Below, in pieces: positions 17,151 to 23,980 of a stretch of 33,495 nt of DNA. Below the pieces are notes generated by a model. That model saw only the letters and a list, made by a program, of their open reading frames with translations, ran no database searches and was not told where the DNA came from. Location: assembly GCA_007280905.1 (NCBI GenBank), contig QYQM01000020.1, positions 1-33,495 on the forward strand. The letters run 5' to 3'. The translations under genes were made by a program, and so were the position numbers. The number at the start of each line of letters is the position of its first letter. Positions within the stretch are counted from its first letter, which is position 1. The DNA is from Porphyromonadaceae bacterium. Its GTDB lineage: Bacteria; Bacteroidota; Bacteroidia; Bacteroidales; UBA12481.

Positions 17151-17630
17151 TTAGTTCAACTGATCCAGAATAAAGTTGATTTCGTTGATTATGCCATGGG
17201 ACGAGTAGGTGGCTCCGGAAATTGCATCGATATTTTTGTGTAGGGCAAACGAGCTATCGGTTTTGGCATAAAACTGGGCGAGCCACTTCTTATTGGTGAT
17301 TTCAGATCCATACTCAGAGCGGTACTTCAGAATCCGGATCAGGCTGATTTTACCGGCCGGATCAACCACCACCATCAGATCAAAACGCTCAAACCGTCCC
17401 TGTGCCGAGGTCAGCACCAGGGTACCCATAGTTTCACCCGTCCGGTCCAGCATCCGGTAAAATTCGCGGGAGTCGATGGTTTTAATGTATTCTGCCTTTT
17501 CAAATGAATCGGACCAAGTGGTCAGTTCCTTCGTAACCTGCTTATTATAAGCTACCCGGAAGGGTTGGTCGGGGGTAGCAGACACACCCACGAAGCCCAA
17601 AAGAATGATCAGTAAACGGATCATGGTCAA
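17151..17630 (-). CDS. Exported FMN-binding domain protein
   Basis: A 159-residue single-domain protein with an N-terminal signal-like hydrophobic segment (4-17). The FMN-binding motif is DAISGATYSS (135-144); in NqrC/RnfG-type domains the threonine of SGAT (here T141) carries FMN by a phosphoester bond made by an ApbE-type flavin transferase outside the cytoplasm. It would therefore be a small periplasmic flavoprotein for electron transfer. It lies 6 bp after the porin gene, in one operon. No ApbE is encoded here. The partner that gives or takes the electrons is not visible. An ATG two codons in (17624) is an alternative start. Confidence 0.85.
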   Translation of the reverse strand: MTMIRLLIILLGFVGVSATPDQPFRVAYNKQVTKELTTWSDSFEKAEYIKTIDSREFYRMLDRTGETMGTLVLTSAQGRFERFDLMVVVDPAGKISLIRILKYRSEYGSEITNKKWLAQFYAKTDSSFALHKNIDAISGATYSSHGIINEINFILDQLN

Positions 17631-17636
17631 TTGTTT

Positions 17637-18821
17637 TTAAAACCAAACGCCGATACCGGCATTCAGGTAGGTTATAAAGCTGCTGTCGGCCTTTGATTTC
17701 CGCATCCGTGCATCCACCTTGAAAACGGCTCCCTCGGCAGGTTTCCAGCCCAGGCCAAACACATATTCATTAACGCTGAATTTGTTCTGGCGGGTAGTTC
17801 CCGGATCAACCGCGAAATGCGTGTCATAATGCTCGAACCGCAAGAATGGATTCAATTGATGCGAGCTGGAGGTATGCCTGAGTATGTTATAGGACTCTTC
17901 AATGTAATATCCGGTAACTGCCGAACCGAGATCGCTATGGGTAAAACTGTTGTAAGCCGCACTATTTGACTGTTTTGCGTAGATCAATTGTCCCCTCACA
18001 TGGAACCCTTTCCAACTGTAGCGTACATCCAGGCCAACCATGGCAATCCCGACCACTGTTGAATCGGCGCGGTCCGTAAGCAGGTTATCAGACTTATCCA
18101 GATTATTGAACATTGCCGATTGCGTATCTCCGAAATAACCGGCGAGACCAATCTTCAATCCCATGATCCCGTAATAATCCAATTTGGCCGAAAGGTTGGG
18201 TGCCGATAGGAAAGACTTTGCTCCCCGCTGACGGCCATTCCGCAGATAGCCCGATCCGTTCAGTGTGCCTTTGCCATCTAAACCATAGCTACTGAAGCCG
18301 TTGACAAGGTAAACCTGGTATTTGAGCCCAATCTCCTGAAACCGGCCGGTAAAACCGGCACCGATCTCCCGCCAGGTGGTTGGAACGATCGTATTATCGA
18401 CCATCGGCCGCAACACCCCATTATAGGCGGTCGGTTCATGGTATTCATTTATGATCCCCATCGGGATTAGCATAAGTCCGGCGCGGAAGCTGAGTGCATC
18501 GTTGAACGTATGATTCAGAAAAGCCTGCTCAACGTACAACTCCTTAACGTGTTCGAATTCCACTTCGGTGAGGAACTGGGTTTTTTCGGAAAACCGGTAG
18601 CCCATGCTTATAACCATTCTAGATACGTCCAGACTGGCATTGGACCGTTTGCCCGATTGTAGCTGGGTAGTCATGTCCACCTGCGCATATCCGCCAATAT
18701 TGAGCTTTTGAGCGGTATTCGAAATCAGAGTCGAGGCCAGATTCTGTGGACTGTTATCCTGCTGGCCGAACGCCGAAACGGCAGCCACACTAAAGAAGAA
18801 AGAGTAGATAAGTCTTTTCAT
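17637..18821 (-). CDS. Outer-membrane porin (OprO/OprP-like beta-barrel)
   Basis: A 394-residue outer-membrane protein with a signal peptide (1-19, cut after AFG) and beta-strand alternation throughout, ending GIGVWF with the expected terminal aromatic. Segments such as FLTEVEFEHVKELYVEQAFL and FRAGLMLIPMGIINEYHEPT resemble the phosphate-selective porin O/P family (FxxGxxxxPxG after the strand-forming region). In Bacteroidetes, such porins often sit with FMN-binding proteins, and the pair is associated with metal or iron supply, but substrate specificity is not shown here. It is the first gene of a two-gene operon with the FMN-binding protein, under a promoter with a palindrome in its spacer. 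Confidence 0.8.
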   Translation of the reverse strand: MKRLIYSFFFSVAAVSAFGQQDNSPQNLASTLISNTAQKLNIGGYAQVDMTTQLQSGKRSNASLDVSRMVISMGYRFSEKTQFLTEVEFEHVKELYVEQAFLNHTFNDALSFRAGLMLIPMGIINEYHEPTAYNGVLRPMVDNTIVPTTWREIGAGFTGRFQEIGLKYQVYLVNGFSSYGLDGKGTLNGSGYLRNGRQRGAKSFLSAPNLSAKLDYYGIMGLKIGLAGYFGDTQSAMFNNLDKSDNLLTDRADSTVVGIAMVGLDVRYSWKGFHVRGQLIYAKQSNSAAYNSFTHSDLGSAVTGYYIEESYNILRHTSSSHQLNPFLRFEHYDTHFAVDPGTTRQNKFSVNEYVFGLGWKPAEGAVFKVDARMRKSKADSSFITYLNAGIGVWF

Positions 18822-18839
18822 CGTGATAAATTTTAATCA

Positions 18840-18871
18840 CAAAGATAGACTTATTTGTATTAAGTCTAAAT
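18840..18871 (-). promoter_or_regulatory. Porin/FMN operon promoter with palindromic operator in the spacer
   Basis: On the minus strand, TTTA is followed after exactly 19 bp by TATCTTTG (18840-18847 on plus), matching TTTG-N19-TAnnTTTG with one change. The spacer holds the palindrome TAGACTTA-N7-TAAGTCTA (18846-18868). A repressor bound there would block RNA polymerase. The shape suits a Fur/DtxR-type metal repressor, but that is inference. Confidence 0.6.
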
Positions 18872-18895
18872 TAGAATAACGCTTCCCTTAACCAA

Positions 18896-18936
18896 CAAAC
18901 CGATAACAGATAACCCATAACCGATAACACACAACC
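18896..18936. repeat. GATAACC-type word repeat
   Basis: ACCGATAACAGATAACCCAT is followed by AACCGATAACACACAACC: near-tandem 8-9 bp units directly downstream of the GH51 stop codon. A related single unit (ACCGATAATCCATAATC) lies near 1537. Confidence 0.55.
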
Positions 18937-18939
18937 GGA

Positions 18940-20487
18940 TCACATAATTTCCAGAACAACTAATGCCTTCGATGGCACAGTTAAATGCAGTGATGAAGCA
19001 TTGATCTTCTTAAAGCTCCTGAAGTCGATCGGTTTTACTACCTCGGGGTTGTCAAATGAATTGAACGAATTGTATTCCGGAGCAGTCAGAACGGATGCTG
19101 CATTGACTTTTCCAAAAGATTTGCCAACAAGTTCAACCGAGAGGGTGATCTCCTTATCAGGATTGAGGTTGGTAATAGAAACATGGATATTGCCATTCTG
19201 ATCTTCCGAGACTGAACTGCTTAATGCAGGGATCTTCCTTCCGTCCATTTCATAATCTTCGGTGATCAGGTGGCTGGGCAGCAGTTTGGCATCCTGATGC
19301 ACCTTATACATTTTAAAGACATAGTAGGTGGGAGTTAATATCATCTTACTGCCTTCGGTCAGGATAACGGCTTGCAACACGTTAATAGTCTGGGCGATAT
19401 TGGCCATCTTTACCCGGTCTGCATGGTTATTGAATACGTCTAACGTAACCGAAGCGATCAATGCATCGCGGATGGAATTCTGCTGAAACAGGAAGCCTTC
19501 CTCGGTGCCAGGTTCAACATCAGTCCAGATACCCCACTCGTCTACCATCAAACCAACGTGCTTCTTAGGATCATACTTATCCATAATGGCACTGTGCTTT
19601 TCAACCAGCTCATTGATCTTCAGCGCTTTCTCAAGTCCGGAGAAATAATACTTCTTTTCAAACCCGGTTGCTGCAGTTTTATTTCCCCAACCAGGCCCGG
19701 CAATAGTATAATAGTGCAACGACAGGCCACTCATGGCACCGGGTCTTTGTTTCATTACGACATCGGTCCAGTTATAATCGGCACCGTTAGCCCCGCACCC
19801 GATCTGCTGCAACTTCCATTGACCATAAATCCCGGCCATCTCTGAATAGTTCCGAAGGAGGTTCACATAAAAGTCGGGCGTCATAGTCCCACCGCATCCC
19901 CAACTTTCATTGCCGACCCCGAGGTATTTAACATTCCAGGGCTTCTCGCGTCCGTTCTGCCGGCGAAGGTTAGCCATCGGAACGTCCTTATCGGAGTTCA
20001 TATACTCTATCCATTGAGTCATTTCAACAACCGTACCGCTGCCAACATTAGCCGATATATAGGGTTCACAGCCAAGCATTTCGCACAGGTTCAAAAATTC
20101 ATGAGTTCCGAAGGTGTTGTTTTCAACCACCCCACCCCAGTGGTAGTTCATCATCTTAGCCCGCTGATTTACAGGACCGATGCCATCTTTCCAATGATAG
20201 GTATCGGCAAAACAGCCTCCCGGCCAGCGCAGAACAGGTATCTGCATCTCTTTCAGTGCATTAACAATATCCGTACGATATCCGTTTATATTGGGAATTT
20301 TTGAATCCTTGCCCACCCAGATGCCATCGTAAATACAACGGCCCAGATGTTCGGCAAAATGACCGTAAATATTCTTACTGATCACCACATTGCCTTTAGT
20401 GGCATCAACAATCAGTTTATTGGTTTCCTGTGCATTAGCCGCAATGGCAATCAGGAAAATGCAAAAAAGAGAATAGATTCGATTCAT
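18940..20487 (-). CDS. Alpha-L-arabinofuranosidase, GH51
   Basis: A 515-residue secreted enzyme that releases arabinofuranose from arabinan, arabinoxylan or arabinogalactan side chains. It has a signal peptide (1-19, ANAQ). The GH51 barrel shows IYGHFAEHLGRCIYDGIWVG (40-59), VLRWPGGCFADTYHWKDGIG (85-104), the acid/base E194 in GVGNESWG and the nucleophile E317 in MVDEWGIW. The C-terminal beta-sandwich (about 385-515) is normal. Length matches bacterial GH51 plus a signal. It is preceded by an MFS transporter on the same strand, 86 bp away. Both catalytic residues are present. Confidence 0.95.
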   Translation of the reverse strand: MNRIYSLFCIFLIAIAANAQETNKLIVDATKGNVVISKNIYGHFAEHLGRCIYDGIWVGKDSKIPNINGYRTDIVNALKEMQIPVLRWPGGCFADTYHWKDGIGPVNQRAKMMNYHWGGVVENNTFGTHEFLNLCEMLGCEPYISANVGSGTVVEMTQWIEYMNSDKDVPMANLRRQNGREKPWNVKYLGVGNESWGCGGTMTPDFYVNLLRNYSEMAGIYGQWKLQQIGCGANGADYNWTDVVMKQRPGAMSGLSLHYYTIAGPGWGNKTAATGFEKKYYFSGLEKALKINELVEKHSAIMDKYDPKKHVGLMVDEWGIWTDVEPGTEEGFLFQQNSIRDALIASVTLDVFNNHADRVKMANIAQTINVLQAVILTEGSKMILTPTYYVFKMYKVHQDAKLLPSHLITEDYEMDGRKIPALSSSVSEDQNGNIHVSITNLNPDKEITLSVELVGKSFGKVNAASVLTAPEYNSFNSFDNPEVVKPIDFRSFKKINASSLHLTVPSKALVVLEIM

Positions 20488-20573
20488 GACACAGGGATTT
20501 ATTAGTGTATTAATTACAATTATCCAAAAATAACGAAATAAATTAGAATATGGATAATGAAGAATGGCACGCG

Positions 20574-21758
20574 TTATTGATCCTGTTTGAATTTCATGTA
20601 GTGGGGCAAACTCACCACCAAGAAGAAAACCAATCCGGAAAAGGCCAGCAGGGCAGCAGAGTTATAGGTCCAGGCCAATCCGAGAGGTTCAGAGAGGACA
20701 CCGGTCAATACCGAGCCAAGACCAATGCCCAGATCGAGTCCCGTTAGGAAAGTGGAATTGGCGGCACCGCGCCGGTCGCGCGTTACGACATTATTGGCCA
20801 TGGTTTGGAGAGTCGGAAAAATAACGCCAAATCCTACTCCAATAACAAAGCCGGAGATCAGAAAGAACGAAAGAACCGGTGCATGGGCCAGCAGCAAGAG
20901 ACCGCCCGATACCGCGATCATCCCGAAAACAGAAATCCAGGTTGGCCCATAACGGTCGAATAAACTCCCGGAAAAAACCCGTGTTAGTGCGGTGCCAATA
21001 GCCGTTATCGTAAAAAACCATCCGGTATAGGAATTCAGGTCATTCTCTTTGGCATACAACGTGATAAAAGTCAACACCCCGCCATAAGAGGCAGCCAGTA
21101 TCAGCATATTCAGAGCTACAGGAACTGATTGCCTGGCTATCAGCATTTTCCAGCTAAAGACGGGATTTTCCGGACGTTTAAATGCCGGATACTTTACCAG
21201 AGAAGCCATCAGAATACCCAGAACCGAAACCCCTCCGGCAACCAGAAAAAGGGCGGTAAAATGATTCTCGCCCATCACTTTAAGGCCGATGACCGGACCG
21301 ATGGACATAGCTACGGTAAAGGAGAGTCCGAAATAACTGATACCGCGCCCCCTCTTTTCAACCGGCACCAGATCCACAACCAGCGTAAAACCTGCCGTGG
21401 TGGATGCTCCCCAGTTTAAGCCATGCAGAAAACGAAGGATGAGTAACGGAAGAAGGGTAACCGCAAACGGATATATCAGAAAAAGCGCAGAGAATAAGCT
21501 TAAGGTTGTCAGGAATATCCATTTACGGCCCAATGTATCAAGTGCATATCCGGAAATCGGCCTGACCAGCAAGGCAGCCAGGGTATAAGTGCCGATTATC
21601 AGGCCCACCTCCTGTTTCCCGGCATGCAAAACCTCCTCCAGATACACCGGCAACGTTGGCATCAGGAAGTAAAATGCAGTGGAAATCAGAAAAACCGAAA
21701 TGGTGAGATGAATGAAATTCTGGGAAAACAGAGTCTTGTTGTTTTTTTGAGTTATCAT
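20574..21758 (-). CDS. MFS transporter
   Basis: A 394-residue membrane protein with about 12 helices and the MFS motif A-like loop GYALDTLGRKW between helices 2 and 3. The substrate is unknown; position beside GH51 and GH29 suggests a sugar or sugar-derived product, but drug-efflux-type families look similar. I chose the ATG at 21758; a GTG four codons upstream (21770) is a less likely start. It shares a 98 bp divergent region with the fucosidase. Confidence 0.82.
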   Translation of the reverse strand: MITQKNNKTLFSQNFIHLTISVFLISTAFYFLMPTLPVYLEEVLHAGKQEVGLIIGTYTLAALLVRPISGYALDTLGRKWIFLTTLSLFSALFLIYPFAVTLLPLLILRFLHGLNWGASTTAGFTLVVDLVPVEKRGRGISYFGLSFTVAMSIGPVIGLKVMGENHFTALFLVAGGVSVLGILMASLVKYPAFKRPENPVFSWKMLIARQSVPVALNMLILAASYGGVLTFITLYAKENDLNSYTGWFFTITAIGTALTRVFSGSLFDRYGPTWISVFGMIAVSGGLLLLAHAPVLSFFLISGFVIGVGFGVIFPTLQTMANNVVTRDRRGAANSTFLTGLDLGIGLGSVLTGVLSEPLGLAWTYNSAALLAFSGLVFFLVVSLPHYMKFKQDQ

Positions 21759-21784
21759 AGGCTGGCCCACTTATTCTGTTCTAA

Positions 21785-21812
21785 TTTGCACAATTACTCT
21801 TTAAGGTGCAAA
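21785..21812. promoter_or_regulatory. Operator-like inverted repeat in the MFS/fucosidase divergent region
   Basis: TTTGCAC (21785-21791) and GTGCAAA (21806-21812) are perfect 7 bp arms with a 14 bp spacer, centred between the two start codons. This fits a site for a regulator controlling both genes. Confidence 0.4.
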
Positions 21813-21820
21813 GAAATGGC

Positions 21821-21828
21821 TAATTTTG
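21821..21828 (+). promoter_or_regulatory. Candidate -7 box of the fucosidase promoter
   Basis: TAATTTTG matches the Bacteroidetes TAnnTTTG box exactly and lies 28 bp before the fucosidase ATG. The upstream box is weak (TTTA, 17 bp before). Confidence 0.4.
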
Positions 21829-21856
21829 CATAATCCCGATACTTAATTCAGTTGAT

Positions 21857-23917
21857 ATGAAATCCAGACTTTTACCTGTTTTATTGCTGATGCTGCTATT
21901 CATCAGCTGCCAGCAAAAACCTGTTGACTACCTCAAGGAGACGAAAGCCGACAAGGATGCCCGCATGGAATGGTGGCGGGAAGCCCGTTTCGGAATGTTC
22001 ATTCACTGGGGCCTCTATGCAGTTCCAGCTGGCGAATGGAAAGGTCAAACCAACCACGCTGAATGGATCCGTGAATCAGCCCAGATACCTCTGGAAGAAT
22101 ATGACAAATTTGTTGGCCAGTTTAATCCGGTCAAGTTTAATGCCGATGATTGGGTAAGAATGGCTAAGAATGCCGGAATGAAATATATTGTGATCACCTC
22201 CAAACACCACGATGGGTTTGGGCTATTTGATTCGAAGCAGACCGACTTCGATGTAATGTCGACACCATTCAAAAGGGATATCCTGAAAGAACTATCGAAA
22301 GCCTGTGAAAAACAAGGAATGACCTTCTGCTTTTACCATTCGATCATGGACTGGCACAACCCGGATTACCTGCCCCGGAGAAGCTGGGAGACCACCAGAA
22401 GCACGAAAGGCGCCGACTTTAACCGTTATAGGTCCTACTTAAAGGCTCAATTAAAAGAATTGCTTACCCATTATGGAAAACTGGGTGTACTTTGGTTTGA
22501 CGGGGAGTGGGAAAACACCTGGACCAGCGAATACGGCAAAGACTTATACAATTATGTCCGGAATTTACAGCCTGATATCATTATCAACAACCGGGTTACG
22601 GTTGGCCGTTCCGGAATGGCCGGTATGACCCAGGATAGTGAGTTTGCCGGTGACTTCGGCACTCCCGAACAAGAGATCCCTGCAACCGGAATACCGGGTG
22701 CCGACTGGGAATCGTGCATGACTATGAACGACCACTGGGGGTACAATAAAAATGATAAAAACTTCAAAACAACCGAACAAATACTCCGGATGCTGGCAGA
22801 TATCGCATCAAAGGGAGGAAATTACCTGCTGAACATCGGACCTACAGCTGATGGTGTGTTCCCGCAGGAAAGCATCGACAGGCTGCAAGAGATTGGCGCC
22901 TGGATGAAAACAAACGGTGAATCTATTTACAGCACCCAGGCCAGTCCATTTAAAAACCTCCCATGGGGCCGGTGTACCCAGAAAAAAATGACCGGCGGAA
23001 CGAGGCTTTATCTTCATGTGCTTGATTGGCCTGCTGATCAGAACCTCATGGTTCCCGGCCTGGGCAATAAGCCGATCCGTGCCTACTTGTTGTCTGACAC
23101 CAATCAGGAAGAACTTCCTATGACAGTCGAATCAGGTGGTATAGCTATCCAGGTTCCGTACAAAGCGCCGGATGCCATCAATTCGGTAATCGCAGTTGAC
23201 ATCGAAGGTGACCCCGCTGTTTATGATGCCCCGGAGATTACTGCCATTGCCGGGATCTTTATTGACCAGACAGAGGTTGCGATCAAGAAAAATGAAACTT
23301 TATCAGAAATCAGATATACCCTTGATGGAACCGTACCCACCTCTTTATCAACTGTTTATACCAGTCCCCTTAAGGTCACTGAAACTATAACCATAACTGC
23401 TGCCTGTTTTAAAGATGGAAGAGCCATGACAGGAAACACTTCCCTAACGGTTAACAAGGTAATCCCCGTTTCGGGTCGCCAGGTACCGCAGGCCAAACCA
23501 GGATTGCTTTTCAACCTGTATCGCGGTGATTGGGACAAGGTTCCGGATTATAATGGCCTGAATCCTAATTTATCGGGCATTGCAACTGATTTCAGCCTGG
23601 CCAATAAGGCATCCGATGAAAAATTTTCGATTGATTATCAGGGTTTTATCAATATTCCTGCAGATGGAATTTATACACTGAGCTTAAATTCCGATGACGG
23701 CAGCAAACTCTATATCGTCGAGAAACTGGTCATCGATAACGATGGCCTTCACGGACCGGCCACAAAAAGTGCAGACCTGGCCCTGGGGAAAGGCCTGCAT
23801 TCCATCCGGATCTCCTTTTTCGAGAAAAGCGGTGGCAATAACCTCGAACTCCTGTGGAAGACCGGTAATGGCAAATCTGAACAGGTACCTAAGGAATCGT
23901 TTTTTTATTATCGATAA
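21857..23917 (+). CDS. Alpha-L-fucosidase GH29 with CHB_HEX_C-like and PA14 C-terminal modules, lipoprotein
   Basis: A 686-residue exported lipoprotein (lipid cysteine C18 in FISC). The GH29 catalytic domain spans about 28-365: ARFGMFIHWGLYAVPAGEW (43-61), SKHHDGFGLFDS (115-126) and the nucleophile D215 in VLWFDGEW, with GGNYLLNIGPTADG near 320-333. After a beta-sandwich (about 370-455) comes a module resembling the chitobiase C-terminal domain (about 460-535, IRYTLDGTVPTS) and then a PA14-like domain (about 549-686, DGIYTLSLNSDDGSKLYI, LELLWKTG). PA14 domains often bind carbohydrate and extend enzyme reach. It removes fucose from glycans; the substrate polymer is not clear. It is transcribed away from the MFS gene. 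No frame damage is seen. Confidence 0.94.
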   Translation: MKSRLLPVLLLMLLFISCQQKPVDYLKETKADKDARMEWWREARFGMFIHWGLYAVPAGEWKGQTNHAEWIRESAQIPLEEYDKFVGQFNPVKFNADDWVRMAKNAGMKYIVITSKHHDGFGLFDSKQTDFDVMSTPFKRDILKELSKACEKQGMTFCFYHSIMDWHNPDYLPRRSWETTRSTKGADFNRYRSYLKAQLKELLTHYGKLGVLWFDGEWENTWTSEYGKDLYNYVRNLQPDIIINNRVTVGRSGMAGMTQDSEFAGDFGTPEQEIPATGIPGADWESCMTMNDHWGYNKNDKNFKTTEQILRMLADIASKGGNYLLNIGPTADGVFPQESIDRLQEIGAWMKTNGESIYSTQASPFKNLPWGRCTQKKMTGGTRLYLHVLDWPADQNLMVPGLGNKPIRAYLLSDTNQEELPMTVESGGIAIQVPYKAPDAINSVIAVDIEGDPAVYDAPEITAIAGIFIDQTEVAIKKNETLSEIRYTLDGTVPTSLSTVYTSPLKVTETITITAACFKDGRAMTGNTSLTVNKVIPVSGRQVPQAKPGLLFNLYRGDWDKVPDYNGLNPNLSGIATDFSLANKASDEKFSIDYQGFINIPADGIYTLSLNSDDGSKLYIVEKLVIDNDGLHGPATKSADLALGKGLHSIRISFFEKSGGNNLELLWKTGNGKSEQVPKESFFYYR

Positions 23918-23939
23918 ACAGGCATCCGTGGTCAGGGAC

Positions 23940-23954
23940 GGGATCCCGGCCTTC
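23940..23954. repeat. Hairpin repeat element, truncated copy
   Basis: GGGATCCCGGCCTTC matches the left arm and loop of the 35-38 bp hairpin element (GGGG-TCCCGGC-CTTC) with one inserted base. It is then joined directly to the CCTACTG tandem array, which replaces the right arm. Confidence 0.5.
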
Positions 23955-23980
23955 CTACTGCCTACTGCCTACTGCCTACT
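23954..23980. repeat. CCTACTG heptamer tandem repeat
   Basis: There are three perfect CCTACTG units (23954-23974) plus CCTACT. The array reaches into the stop codon of the penicillin-acylase-family gene (TAG at 23976-23978 on the minus strand). Confidence 0.9.

Noticed and set aside
20791-21588. Several 60-100 codon frames across the MFS gene
   Set aside because: They are out-of-frame shadows of an intact 12-helix transporter.
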